Under the pieces are notes generated by a model. That model was not told the origin of the DNA. It worked only from the letters and a program-made list of their open reading frames with translations, and did no database searches. A DNA stretch of 27,830 nucleotides from 73-13 sp035556395. Its GTDB lineage: Bacteria; Actinomycetota; Actinomycetes; Actinomycetales; Microbacteriaceae. How positions within the stretch are numbered: position 1 is the first letter of the stretch; each line of letters begins with the position of its first letter. A program made the position numbers and the translations under genes. The stretch is taken from contig DATMFB010000253.1 of assembly GCA_035556395.1 (NCBI GenBank), forward strand, positions 1 to 27,830. Reading direction: 5' to 3'. Positions 1 to 9,642 of the stretch are shown here, one piece after another.

Positions 1-143
1 GCATCCCCGTCGTGACGCGGCTTGCGCCCCGAACCGGGGATATTCTCATCTTTGCTTCGAACCTAGACTTGGGCCGCCGGACCCGAACGGCAGTCGCATT
101 TCGCCCTGCCGTCGTGCCCGGATTTCACCCGAGAACTGGACTG

Positions 144-1649
144 ATGGAACCCGAACAGGTCAGCGACGCGGAACTGATCATCCGCGTCCGAAGCGGCGAC
201 GTGAACGCGATGGGCGATCTCTACGAGCGCCATCGCGAGGCGGCGCTGCGCGTCGCGCGCGCGACCTGCCGCGACCCGCACCTTGCTGAGGACCTCGTGA
301 GCGCGGCGTTCGAACGGATCCACGGCGCGATCACACGAGGCGCAGGGCCCGACGACTCGTTCCGCGCGTACCTCTACACGGTCATCCGCCGGCTCGCCGC
401 GGAAGCCGGCCTCCTCAAGTCCCGCGAGCGGGACACCGACGACTGGACGCCGTACGAGGCGGAGACCGCCGTCGGCGGCGACGACGCGGAGCGCACCCTC
501 GAGGCGCAGCTCGTCGCGAAGGCGTTCTCGACGCTTCCGGAGCGCCAGCAGTCCGTCCTCTGGTACCTCGAGGTCGAGGGGCTGACGCCGCTCCAGGCCG
601 CGCCGCTCTTCGGCCTGTCGCCGAACGCGACGAGCGCGCTCGCGGTGCGGGCGCGGGATGCGCTGCGGGTCGCGTACGTCCAGGCGCACGTCTCCGACAA
701 CCCCGTCCACGTCGACTGCGCGCCGACGCGCCGGCTCATGGGCGGGTATCTGCGCTCCTCCCTCTCCCAGCGCGATGCGGCGAAGGTCGAGGCGCACCTC
801 GTCGAGTGCGACGAGTGCCCGCTCGTGCTCGAGGAGATCAAGGACGTCGGCTACGGCCTCAAGTCGGTCTTCGGCCCCCTGCTCATCGGCGGCGGGGTGC
901 TCGGCGGCGCGCTCGGGGCGATCGGCGGCGGCAGCGAAGGCGCCATGGCGGCGACGGCCGCAGCCGCGGGTGCCGGCGCCATCGGTGCGGGCGGCAATGG
1001 CGGCGGCTCGGGCGCCGCGAGCCAGTCGTCGAAGCAGGGGATGAACGTCGCCATCGCGGCGGCGAGCGTGCTCGCGGTCCTCGGGATCGCGACCGTCGTC
1101 TCGGCCGCGGTCACGGCGGGCGCGCCGCAGCCCGCCGACGCCCCTCCTGCCGCGACGGCCGCGCCATTCCCCACCCCCGCGCCGACGGCCACCCCGAAGC
1201 CGACCCCGACGCCCGTGCCGACCCCCACGCCGACGGTCCCGCCGCCCGCACCCGCGGTGCCGACCCCGACGACCAGCCCGGTCCTGCCGCCTCCCGCGCC
1301 GCAGGACCTCCCGTCGGTGGCCGCGCTGACGATCGACTTCGTGGAGGACGCGCAGCAGCCGGACACCAGCTGGCTCGGACGGGTCCTCGTGACGGCGACG
1401 AACTCGAACACCTGGCCGATCGACGCGCTCCTGCGGGTCACGCTCCCCGCCGGCGTCGTGGTCGACGGCACGCAGCCGCTCGACGGCATCGCCGACTGGT
1501 CCTGCAGCGATCTGACGACGAGCCCCATCACGTGCGAGTCGACCGACATCGCCCCGGCCGGCACCGTGCGTCTCACCATCCCGGTGAGGATCGCGGCCGC
1601 GGCGATCGGCTCGCGTCCGACCGCGAACGTCACCGTGAGCAGGTCGTAG
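144..1649 (+). CDS. ECF sigma factor fused to zinc-finger, membrane helix and exported beta domain
   Basis: Predicted 501-residue transcription factor. Residues about 10-85 look like sigma region 2 (DLYERH, AEDLVSAAFERI, YLYTVIRRLA) and about 125-178 like region 4 (LPERQQSVLWYLEVEGLTPL followed by a helix-turn-helix). A zf-HC2-like anti-sigma motif follows (C192, H218, C222, C225), then a Gly/Ala stretch, one hydrophobic helix at about 300-327, a Pro/Thr repeat linker at about 335-388, and a beta-rich domain at 390-501 with two Cys that would lie outside the cell. The ATG at 144 was chosen because region 2 follows directly; the frame is open upstream to base 12 but that stretch has no sigma similarity. 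The fusion suggests a membrane-tethered sigma factor that senses a signal outside and may be released by proteolysis; this is inference. It resembles ECF groups with long C-terminal extensions. No separate anti-sigma gene is adjacent. Confidence 0.85.
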   Translation: MEPEQVSDAELIIRVRSGDVNAMGDLYERHREAALRVARATCRDPHLAEDLVSAAFERIHGAITRGAGPDDSFRAYLYTVIRRLAAEAGLLKSRERDTDDWTPYEAETAVGGDDAERTLEAQLVAKAFSTLPERQQSVLWYLEVEGLTPLQAAPLFGLSPNATSALAVRARDALRVAYVQAHVSDNPVHVDCAPTRRLMGGYLRSSLSQRDAAKVEAHLVECDECPLVLEEIKDVGYGLKSVFGPLLIGGGVLGGALGAIGGGSEGAMAATAAAAGAGAIGAGGNGGGSGAASQSSKQGMNVAIAAASVLAVLGIATVVSAAVTAGAPQPADAPPAATAAPFPTPAPTATPKPTPTPVPTPTPTVPPPAPAVPTPTTSPVLPPPAPQDLPSVAALTIDFVEDAQQPDTSWLGRVLVTATNSNTWPIDALLRVTLPAGVVVDGTQPLDGIADWSCSDLTTSPITCESTDIAPAGTVRLTIPVRIAAAAIGSRPTANVTVSRS

Positions 1650-1659
1650 GCTTGATGCC

Positions 1660-3975
<2,316 letters not shown>

Positions 3976-4409
3976 GGCAGGGACCCTCCGGAGGCGCGAG
4001 ACTCGGGTTGTAGATCTCGCGCCCCCGGCATGCGGAGCCGCTTCGGGTGCGGACTACCGCGCGGGTTTCAGGCCCCCGCGCCGCGCAGACGGCCAAGCGT
4101 GCAGGAGTCCCGCGACTCCTGCGAACCCCCCGCGGTCGGGTGCCGCACGCACTTCGTCGACGTGGGGGACGTCCAAGCACGTGCGCGATCCGCGCGGGGA
4201 GCCGGCCGCGCGCGACGCGGAGGCTGACTGGGACCCGGACGTCGGGCAAGTCGACGTCCGGGCAGAGAGACGCCACGTGCGTTCGGCGGCATTGCGTCGT
4301 CGGATCACGGTGGACCTCCCCTCTACCAGAAGAGACGTGCGGGGCTCGCGGTCGTGACGCGATTTCCGACGCGAATTTCTTCCGCGGCCGCGCGGGCTAG
4401 CATCCAAGG
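3976..4409 (+). other. Hairpin-rich intergenic gap after purL
   Basis: This 434-base stretch has no convincing gene: short open frames on both strands lack recognisable protein features and are probably chance ORFs in GC-rich DNA. It holds at least three perfect inverted repeats. They are a 9-bp stem GGCGCGAGA (3993-4001 with 4015-4023), a 9-bp stem GCAGGAGTC with a 4-base loop (4101-4122), and an 11-bp stem CCCGGACGTCG with a 7-base loop (4234-4262). A 6-bp stem CGCGGG (4060-4065 with 4075-4080) may add a fourth. None is followed by a T run. The first may end the purL transcript; the others could belong to a small RNA or a decayed element. Confidence 0.6.
3993..4023 (+). terminator. Candidate purL 3' hairpin
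   Basis: Perfect 9-bp inverted repeat GGCGCGAGA / TCTCGCGCC with a 13-base loop, beginning 17 bases after the purL stop. There is no U tract, so it would be a non-canonical or processing hairpin. This is inferred from position and symmetry only. Confidence 0.4.
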
Positions 4410-5249
4410 GTGGGGGTCACCGCGATCGACTTCAGCGGCCCGCGGCCCGCATGGTCCCCGGGACTCGTTCCCGCGCTGCTGCTCGCCGGCTCGGCCGTGC
4501 TCCTCTTTCCGCTGCGGATCCTGATCCCCGGCTGGATCGTGCTCGCGGCCGGGGTCGGGATCGCGTGGTGGCTCGACCGGCTCGGCCGCACGACCCGGCT
4601 CGGGCCCGACCTCACGGTCATCGCGTCAGGCCTGGTCATCGTGAGCTCGGTCTCGGTCGCCGCCGACATCACCTGGGCGAACTTCTTCCTGCTCGGCGTC
4701 GTCTTCGCCGCCGCGGTCGTCGTGCCGTACCTGCTCTCCAGGCTCGTCTTCAAGGATCGCGTGACCCGGTTCCCGTGGCGAGGCGCGTGGCCGTGGACGC
4801 CGCTCCAGTGGGGATACCTCGTCCTCGTCCTCGTCATCGGCTGGCTCGTCCTGCCGTTCTACTTCATCACCTCGGGCGTCTACATGAACTGGCCGGCCGT
4901 GCACGAGTGGCACGAGATCGGGCGGCTGTTCATCGGGGTGAACGCCGTCGGCACCTGGGACGAGCTGTTCTTCATCTGCACGGTCTACGCGCTCCTGCGC
5001 CGCCACTTCCCGAACTGGCAGGCGAACGGGCTGCAGGCGATCGTCTTCGTCGCGTTCCTCTGGGAGCTCGGCTACCAGTCGTGGGGACCCGTGCTGACGA
5101 TCCCGTTCGCGCTGCTGCAGGGCTGGCTGTTCGGAAAGACGAAGTCGCTCGCCTACGTGCTCACGGTGCACCTGCTCTTCGACCTCATCGTCTTCCTCGT
5201 CATCGTGCATGCGAGGAACGAGGGCGCGATCCCGATCTTCCTGATCTGA
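4410..5249 (+). CDS. CPBP (CAAX protease-like) integral membrane protein
   Basis: 279 residues with about seven or eight hydrophobic helices. The C-terminal half resembles the CPBP/Rce1 intramembrane metalloprotease family. A motif-1-like GTWDELFF lies at 182-188 (D184 E185 where the family usually has EE). A motif-3-like HLLFD lies at 254-258 (H254, D258). The expected FxxxH motif 2 is replaced by VAFLWELGY around 214-222, with E219 and no His, so normal metal binding is doubtful and the protein may be a non-peptidase relative. The GTG start follows TAGCAT (4398-4403) by 6 bases, pointing to a leaderless transcript. It converges with chrA across only 4 bases. The substrate is unknown. Confidence 0.7.
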   Translation: MGVTAIDFSGPRPAWSPGLVPALLLAGSAVLLFPLRILIPGWIVLAAGVGIAWWLDRLGRTTRLGPDLTVIASGLVIVSSVSVAADITWANFFLLGVVFAAAVVVPYLLSRLVFKDRVTRFPWRGAWPWTPLQWGYLVLVLVIGWLVLPFYFITSGVYMNWPAVHEWHEIGRLFIGVNAVGTWDELFFICTVYALLRRHFPNWQANGLQAIVFVAFLWELGYQSWGPVLTIPFALLQGWLFGKTKSLAYVLTVHLLFDLIVFLVIVHARNEGAIPIFLI

Positions 5250-5253
5250 CCGG

Positions 5254-6444
5254 TCAGAGCACGAGCCACCCGATGACGCCGGCTCCGATGACGACCGCCC
5301 ACGGCGGCGCCTTCCACGCGAGCAGCGCGATGAATGCGGCGGCCGCGACGCAGAAGGCCCTGACCGAGGTGACCCCCTCGGTGAAGACGGGATCGTAGAG
5401 CGCGGCGGCGAGGATGCCGACGACCGCGGCGTTGACGCCCATGAGCGCGCGGCGGGCGAGGCGATTGCCGCGCAGCCGCGTCCAGAACGGCAGCGCCCCG
5501 ACGACGAGCAGTCCGGAAGGGAGGAAGATCGCCAGGAGGGCGATCGTCGCGCCGAGCACGCCCGTCGGACCGCTCTGCATGACCGCGCCGAGGTACGCGG
5601 AGAACGTGAAGAGCGGACCCGGGACCGCTTGGGCCGCGCCATACCCCGCGAGGAATGCGTCCGGTGCGACGAGTCCCGTCTGCACGGTCTCGACCTCGAG
5701 CAGCGGGAGCACGACGTGACCGCCCCCGAAGACGAGCGAGCCGGCGCGGGTGAAGATGTCGATGAGTCGCGCCGTCGGGTCCTGCGTCAGCGCGACGAGC
5801 AGCGGCAGTCCGATGAGGAGGACGGCGAGGATCACGAGGCAGGCGATCGCCGCTCCGCGTCCGACGCGGATCGAGAGCGGCGCGTCGTCGCTCAGCGTCG
5901 GCTCGCGGAGCCAGACGAGCCCGATGAGGCCCGCGACCACGATCGCGGCGACCTGCATGAGGGGATGCGGGAGGATCAGGACCCCCACCAGTGCGAGACC
6001 GGCGATCGTCGCCCGCCTGGCATCCGGTGTCAGCGCCCTCGCCATCCCGATGACCGCCACCGCGACGACCGCGACCGCAGCGGCCATGAACCCCTGGATC
6101 CAGCCGGTCCCGGCGACGCCGGTGAGGGTGGTCGCGCCGTAGGCGAATGCGACGAGCACGATCGCCGACGGCATCGTGAAGGCGAACCACGCCGCCAGCA
6201 GTCCGAGCCAGCCCGCTCGCTGCAGCCCGATCGCCATGCCGACCTGGCTCGACGCAGGCCCCGGCAGGAACTGGCAGAGCGCGACGAGCTCGGCGTACGC
6301 CGTCTCGGAGAGCCATTTGCGGCGTTCCACGAACGCCTCGCGGAAGTAGGCGAGGTGCGCGATCGGGCCGCCGAACGACGTCACCCCGAGGCGGAGGAAC
6401 GCGATGAAGACCTCGCCGGCACTCCCGGGGTGCGTCCGCTTCAC
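5254..6444 (-). CDS. chrA: Chromate transporter ChrA (long-chain CHR family)
   Basis: 396-residue membrane transporter predicted to export chromate or a related oxyanion. It carries the two homologous CHR halves expected of long-chain ChrA. The N-terminal half has GVTSFGGPIAHLAYFR and CQFLPGPASSQVGMAIG; the C-terminal half has SLVFGGGHVVLPLLE and GYGAAQAVPGPLFTFSAYLG. The paired FGG and PGP motifs mark the two repeats. The GTG start at 6444 is preceded on the minus strand by TATCCT (6456-6451) with a 6-base gap. The gene therefore probably has its own leaderless promoter even though it follows purQ by only 31 bases. The actual substrate cannot be proved from sequence, because some CHR proteins have no known chromate role. 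Confidence 0.92.
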   Translation of the reverse strand: MKRTHPGSAGEVFIAFLRLGVTSFGGPIAHLAYFREAFVERRKWLSETAYAELVALCQFLPGPASSQVGMAIGLQRAGWLGLLAAWFAFTMPSAIVLVAFAYGATTLTGVAGTGWIQGFMAAAVAVVAVAVIGMARALTPDARRATIAGLALVGVLILPHPLMQVAAIVVAGLIGLVWLREPTLSDDAPLSIRVGRGAAIACLVILAVLLIGLPLLVALTQDPTARLIDIFTRAGSLVFGGGHVVLPLLEVETVQTGLVAPDAFLAGYGAAQAVPGPLFTFSAYLGAVMQSGPTGVLGATIALLAIFLPSGLLVVGALPFWTRLRGNRLARRALMGVNAAVVGILAAALYDPVFTEGVTSVRAFCVAAAAFIALLAWKAPPWAVVIGAGVIGWLVL

Positions 6445-6475
6445 GGCCGCAGGATAGTCGGCCGGCGTGAACGGC

Positions 6476-7177
6476 TCAGGCGCGCGCGAGGAGCGAGGTG
6501 AGCGCGCTCTTGAAGAGGCGCAGGCCGTCGACCCCCGAGCGCATCGCGAGGTCGGTGTCCGGCCCGAAGCCCGGCTCGACGGCGTGCTCGGGGTGGGGCA
6601 TGAGCCCGACGACGTTGCCGCGGGCGTTCGTGACGCCGGCGATGTCGTTCATCGAGCCGTTCGGGTTGACGTCCACGTAGCGGAAGACGACGCGGCCCTC
6701 CCCCTCGAGCTCGCGCAGCGTCTCGTCCGTCGCGATGTAGCCGCCCTCGCCGTTCTTCAGCGGGATGACGAACTCCTCGCCGACCGCGAAGTCGTTCGTC
6801 CAGGCGGTGTCGGCGTTCTCGACGCGCAGGCGCTGGTCGCGGCAGACGAAGCTCCCGTGATCGTTGCGGATGAGCCCGCCGGGGAGCAGGTGCGACTCGA
6901 CGAGGATCTGGAAGCCGTTGCAGATCCCGAGGACCGGCATGCCGGCGTTCGCCGCGTCGATGATCTCGTGCATGATGCGCGCCTGGGCGGCGATCGCGCC
7001 GCAGCGCAGGTAGTCGCCGTAGGAGAAGCCGCCGGGGAGGACGATCGCGTCGACGCCCTGCAGATCGTGGTCGGCGTGCCAGAGCGGGACGGCCTCGGCG
7101 CCCGCGATCCGGATCGCGCGCTGCGCGTCCCGGTCGTCGAGCGAGCCCGGGAAGGTGACGACCCCGACCCTGGTCAT
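6476..7177 (-). CDS. purQ: FGAM synthase glutaminase subunit PurQ
   Basis: 233-residue class I glutamine amidotransferase that hydrolyses glutamine and channels ammonia to PurL in step 4 of purine synthesis. The catalytic triad is visible: nucleophile C86 in GICNGFQIL, then H195 and E197 in GLMPHPEHAVEP. FPGSLDDRD at the N-terminus and LPGGFSYGDYLRCGA at 47-61 are characteristic of PurQ rather than other amidotransferases. The ATG start lies 25 bases after the purS stop, so purS-purQ form an operon. The partner purL is on the other strand about 2.5 kb away. Confidence 0.98.
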   Translation of the reverse strand: MTRVGVVTFPGSLDDRDAQRAIRIAGAEAVPLWHADHDLQGVDAIVLPGGFSYGDYLRCGAIAAQARIMHEIIDAANAGMPVLGICNGFQILVESHLLPGGLIRNDHGSFVCRDQRLRVENADTAWTNDFAVGEEFVIPLKNGEGGYIATDETLRELEGEGRVVFRYVDVNPNGSMNDIAGVTNARGNVVGLMPHPEHAVEPGFGPDTDLAMRSGVDGLRLFKSALTSLLARA

Positions 7178-7202
7178 CGGGCGCCCTGCCGGTCGCGGGC
7201 CA

Positions 7203-7502
7203 TCAGCGGGTCTCCCCCGACGCGCCCTCGTCGAGCTCGTCGAGCAGGTCCTCGCTCGTCGCGAGGTGCACGGAGACGACGTCCTCGATGACCGCGTTCG
7301 ACAGCAGGTCCTCGGCGAGCGTGCGCACCTCGGCGAGGATGGCGGCGGTCACGGGGCCGTCGACCGTGAGCTCGAAGCGCTTCCCGATCCGGACGCCCTC
7401 GACGGCCGTGGGACCGAGGCGGTTGATGGCGCCGAGCGTCGCCTTGCCCGCAGGGTCGAGCAGTTCGGGCTTCGGCATGACTTCGACCACGATCACGGGC
7501 AC
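7203..7502 (-). CDS. purS: FGAM synthase subunit PurS
   Basis: Small bridging subunit (99 residues from the GTG at 7502) that holds PurQ and PurL together in the FGAM synthase complex. The PurS pattern is clear: VVEVMPKPELLDPAGKAT, then VRIGKRFELTV, then LLSNAVIEDV. The start is ambiguous. GTG at 7502 has TAGACT (7514-7509) 6 bases upstream, fitting a leaderless start. An in-frame GTG at 7496 would place GGAGG (7508-7504) at a normal 7-base spacing, giving 97 residues. I kept 7502 because the promoter spacing matches many other starts here. A large inverted repeat lies just upstream. Confidence 0.95.
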   Translation of the reverse strand: MPVIVVEVMPKPELLDPAGKATLGAINRLGPTAVEGVRIGKRFELTVDGPVTAAILAEVRTLAEDLLSNAVIEDVVSVHLATSEDLLDELDEGASGETR

Positions 7503-7508
7503 CCCTCC

Positions 7509-7514
7509 AGTCTA
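7509..7514 (-). promoter_or_regulatory. Candidate -10 element of purSQ
   Basis: TAGACT on the minus strand ends 6 bases before the purS GTG. The same TANNNT arrangement precedes purL, purD, purM, chrA, vapB and others in this window. No convincing -35 is seen. Confidence 0.5.
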
Positions 7515-7553
7515 TTCGCCCGCTCCGCTCGCTCTTCCCCGCCCCGCCTTGCG

Positions 7554-7618
7554 CCGCTCCGGTGTCACTCATGGTCGCATTGGGAGCGTCAAAGCAGCCA
7601 CAAGTGACACCGGAGCGG
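7554..7618. repeat. Long inverted repeat between the VOC gene and purS
   Basis: Perfect 16-bp arms, CCGCTCCGGTGTCACT at 7554-7569 and its complement at 7603-7618, enclose 33 bases. Within the spacer TGGTCGC and GCAGCCA can extend the stem imperfectly. It lies in the 133-base gap downstream of the CatE-like gene and upstream of purS, both on the minus strand. It could terminate the upstream transcript, act on purSQ expression, or be a dispersed palindromic element. No T run follows on either strand. Confidence 0.85.
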
Positions 7619-7635
7619 ATGGGGGGAGGAGCGGG

Positions 7636-8493
7636 TCAAGGTGCGGTGGCGATGATCTCGGTGCCCCAGGGGTCGTCGAACGCGATCGTGCGGCCGTCGT
7701 CGCGGGTCGCGACGCCGCCGGCCTGGAGCCGCTCGGCGAGCGCGGCCTGCGCGTCGGCGTCGGGAAGGGCGATCTCGACGCGGCCGAGGCCGAGGCCCGC
7801 CGAGCGCCGCCCGGCTCCCGCGGAGCGCCAGGTGTTCATGCCGATGTGGTGGTGGTAGCCGCCCGCGCTCGCGAACGCGGCCTGCGCACCGAAGTTCGCC
7901 GTCAGGTCGAAGCCGACCGTGCCGACGTAGAACTCGGTCGCGGCCGCGATGTCGCCGACCTGCAGGTGGACGTGCCCGACCCGCGTGCCGCCGATCCGCG
8001 GGTCCTCGACGCCGGCCTCGGTGAGGTGCTGCTCGAGGTAGGCGTTCGGGTCGAGGCGGACCACGCCCATCTCGACCTGGCTGCCGTCCCAGCGCCACTC
8101 GGAGCGGTCGCGATCCCAGTAGAGCTCGACGCCGTTGCCCTCGGGGTCGTCGAAGTAGAAGGCCTCGCTCACGAAGTGGTCGGAGCTGCCCGTGAACGAG
8201 CCGGGTCGCCGGGTCGCGACCGAGAAGACGGATGCCGCGAGGGCCGCGGGCGTGTCGAACAGGATGGCCGTGTGGTACAGCCCGGCCTCGTGCGGGCTCG
8301 CGTGCCGCAGCTCGGGCGCGTGCTCGAGGATCACGACCGCGGTGTCGCCGCGGCCGAGGACCGTTCGGGGTCCGTCCGCCTCGAGGATGTCGAGGGCGAC
8401 GGCGTCGCGGTAGTAGGCCGTCATCGCATCGAGGTCGGCGACCCGGAGGGTGACGGCGCCCATCGAGGTGTCGGCGGAGATCGAATCGCTCAT
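7636..8493 (-). CDS. VOC-superfamily protein, CatE (catechol 2,3-dioxygenase)-like
   Basis: 285 residues made of two vicinal-oxygen-chelate modules, the length of Bacillus CatE/YfiE. The N-terminal module starts VTLRVADLDAMTAYYRD and carries FDDPEGNGVELYWDRDR. The C-terminal module has HVHLQVGDIAAATEFY and YHHHIGMNTW. It ends with FDDPWGTEIIA, so a His, His and Glu metal site is plausible from HVHL, YHHH and the final TE. It probably binds a divalent metal and acts as a ring-cleaving dioxygenase or a related VOC enzyme; the substrate cannot be told. It sits between purC and purS but has no obvious purine role. The upstream IS481 copy separates it from purC. Confidence 0.85.
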   Translation of the reverse strand: MSDSISADTSMGAVTLRVADLDAMTAYYRDAVALDILEADGPRTVLGRGDTAVVILEHAPELRHASPHEAGLYHTAILFDTPAALAASVFSVATRRPGSFTGSSDHFVSEAFYFDDPEGNGVELYWDRDRSEWRWDGSQVEMGVVRLDPNAYLEQHLTEAGVEDPRIGGTRVGHVHLQVGDIAAATEFYVGTVGFDLTANFGAQAAFASAGGYHHHIGMNTWRSAGAGRRSAGLGLGRVEIALPDADAQAALAERLQAGGVATRDDGRTIAFDDPWGTEIIATAP

Positions 8494-8531
8494 AACCGTG
8501 AGAACCGCCGATGCCAGTGGAAGATTCCGCC

Positions 8532-8537
8532 GCTAGG
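8532..8537. repeat. IS481 target-site duplication, left copy
   Basis: GCTAGG directly abuts the left IS end. Read on the minus strand it supplies the TAG stop codon of the transposase. Confidence 0.9.
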
Positions 8538-9522
8538 TGTGATGTCCGGGCAGGTTGTTGAGTCTGCTGATTGGCGGGGTTCCGATCGCGGAGTGTCGCC
8601 GATGGTGATTGTAGAAGTGGATCCAGCCGGGCAGGGCGTTGCGGCGCTCGGTCTCGGATGAGTAGAACCGGGCATAGGCCCAGCCGTCGGCGAGGGTTCG
8701 GTGGAAGCGCTCGATCTTCCCGTTGGTCTGCGGCCGGTAGGGACGCGTGCGCTTGGGCCGGATGCCCAGCTCGGTGCAGGCATCGCGCCAGGCGAACGAG
8801 CGGTAGGCCGAGCCGTTGTCCGACAGCACGCGCTCGACGGCGACACCGTGCTCGGCGAACCAGGCGACCGCGCGGCGCAGCACGCCGATCGCGGTGACAG
8901 CTTTCTCGTCGCCGTGCATCTCGACATAGGCGACGCGGGAGTGATCGTCGATGACCGTGTGCAGGTAGCCGATGCCCAGCAGCGGCTTGTGGTCGGCCGC
9001 CCTGGCGACGCCGGGTGTCGTGCGCCGGTTCTCGTTGCCCTGGATGCGGCCGACGAACCGGTGCCCGCCGCCGTCCGGGATGCGCCCGAACTTCGTCACG
9101 TCGACGTGGATCAGCGCCCCGGGATGCTCGTGCTCATAGCGGCGGATCGGCTCGCCAGTGACCCGGTCGATCCTGCTCAACCGGTTCAGCCGGCAGCGCA
9201 CCAAGACCGCATGAACGGTCGAGACGGGCAGGTCGAGCTCGCCGGCGATCTGCGCCGGGCCGAGCCGGCGGCGCCAGCGCAGCGTCACGATCCGTCTGAC
9301 GGCGCTCGGCGGCGTCTTCGTGGGCATCGACCGAGGGCGACTCGATCGGTCGGTCATCCCCATGGGACCCTCGGCGCGCAGCCGAGCCGCCCACTTGCGG
9401 GCGGTGACGACCGACACCATGAACATCCTCGCGGCGGCCGAAGGCGGCCAGCCGTCGTCCACGATCAGGCGCGCCAGCCGGAGCCGGGCACGCGGGGTGA
9501 GGGCAGCATTAGCGTGGGACAC
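8533..9522 (-). CDS. IS481-family DDE transposase
   Basis: 329-residue transposase from the GTG at 9522, chosen because AGGAGG lies 5 bases upstream; the open frame extends 16 codons further but without a ribosome site. An N-terminal helix-turn-helix (LTPRARLRLARLIVDDGW, then SAAARMFMVSVVTARKW) precedes an rve integrase core. The DDE residues are D141 (HVDVTKFG), D235 (LSDNGSAY) and E271 (NGKIERFHRTL), followed by HFYNHHRRHSAIG, a typical IS481/IS3-like tail. The reading frame is intact. The last codon ends on the first base of the element, and the TAG stop lies in the flanking target duplication, so the frame is closed only by host DNA. Confidence 0.95.
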   Translation of the reverse strand: MSHANAALTPRARLRLARLIVDDGWPPSAAARMFMVSVVTARKWAARLRAEGPMGMTDRSSRPRSMPTKTPPSAVRRIVTLRWRRRLGPAQIAGELDLPVSTVHAVLVRCRLNRLSRIDRVTGEPIRRYEHEHPGALIHVDVTKFGRIPDGGGHRFVGRIQGNENRRTTPGVARAADHKPLLGIGYLHTVIDDHSRVAYVEMHGDEKAVTAIGVLRRAVAWFAEHGVAVERVLSDNGSAYRSFAWRDACTELGIRPKRTRPYRPQTNGKIERFHRTLADGWAYARFYSSETERRNALPGWIHFYNHHRRHSAIGTPPISRLNNLPGHHT

Positions 9523-9636
9523 GAAGGCCTCCTGGTTCGTGAAGCGGTTCTCTGAACAGCTCCACTTCACAACCGGAGGCCTTCGCTACTCAGCTACTCC
9601 AAGCCGTGTCCCGAAACAACGTCCCCGGACATCACA
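8538..9636 (-). mobile_element. Complete IS481-family insertion sequence (1,099 bp)
   Basis: Terminal inverted repeats start TGTGATGTCCGGG at 8538 and, on the minus strand, at 9636. They match at 20 of 22 positions (8538-8559 against 9636-9615). The element is flanked by perfect 6-bp direct repeats GCTAGG at 8532-8537 and 9637-9642, which fits the NCTAGN target known for IS481 of Bordetella. Ends, duplication and transposase are all intact, so the insertion is probably recent. It lies exactly at the end of purC, between purC and the CatE-like gene. Confidence 0.95.
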
Positions 9637-9642
9637 GCTAGG
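9637..9642. repeat. IS481 target-site duplication, right copy
   Basis: GCTAGG directly abuts the right IS end. Read on the minus strand it contains the TAG stop codon of purC, so purC is left full length by the insertion. Confidence 0.9.

Noticed and set aside
12..143. N-terminal extension of the sigma factor from an upstream start
   Set aside because: The extra 44 residues have no sigma similarity and include a promoter-like TAGACT at 65-70; the ATG at 144 directly precedes region 2.
4021..4140. Actinobacterial 6C small RNA, because of C-rich loops near hairpins
   Set aside because: C runs are present but not placed in two hairpin loops, and there is no terminator T run.
4030..4227. Small 65-codon ORF in the gap after purL
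   Set aside because: No family resemblance, no ribosome site or promoter spacing, and it crosses a perfect hairpin.
8533..9570. Transposase start at 9570
   Set aside because: The GTG at 9522 has AGGAGG at ideal spacing and begins the conserved N-terminus; the upstream codons lie in the IS end region.
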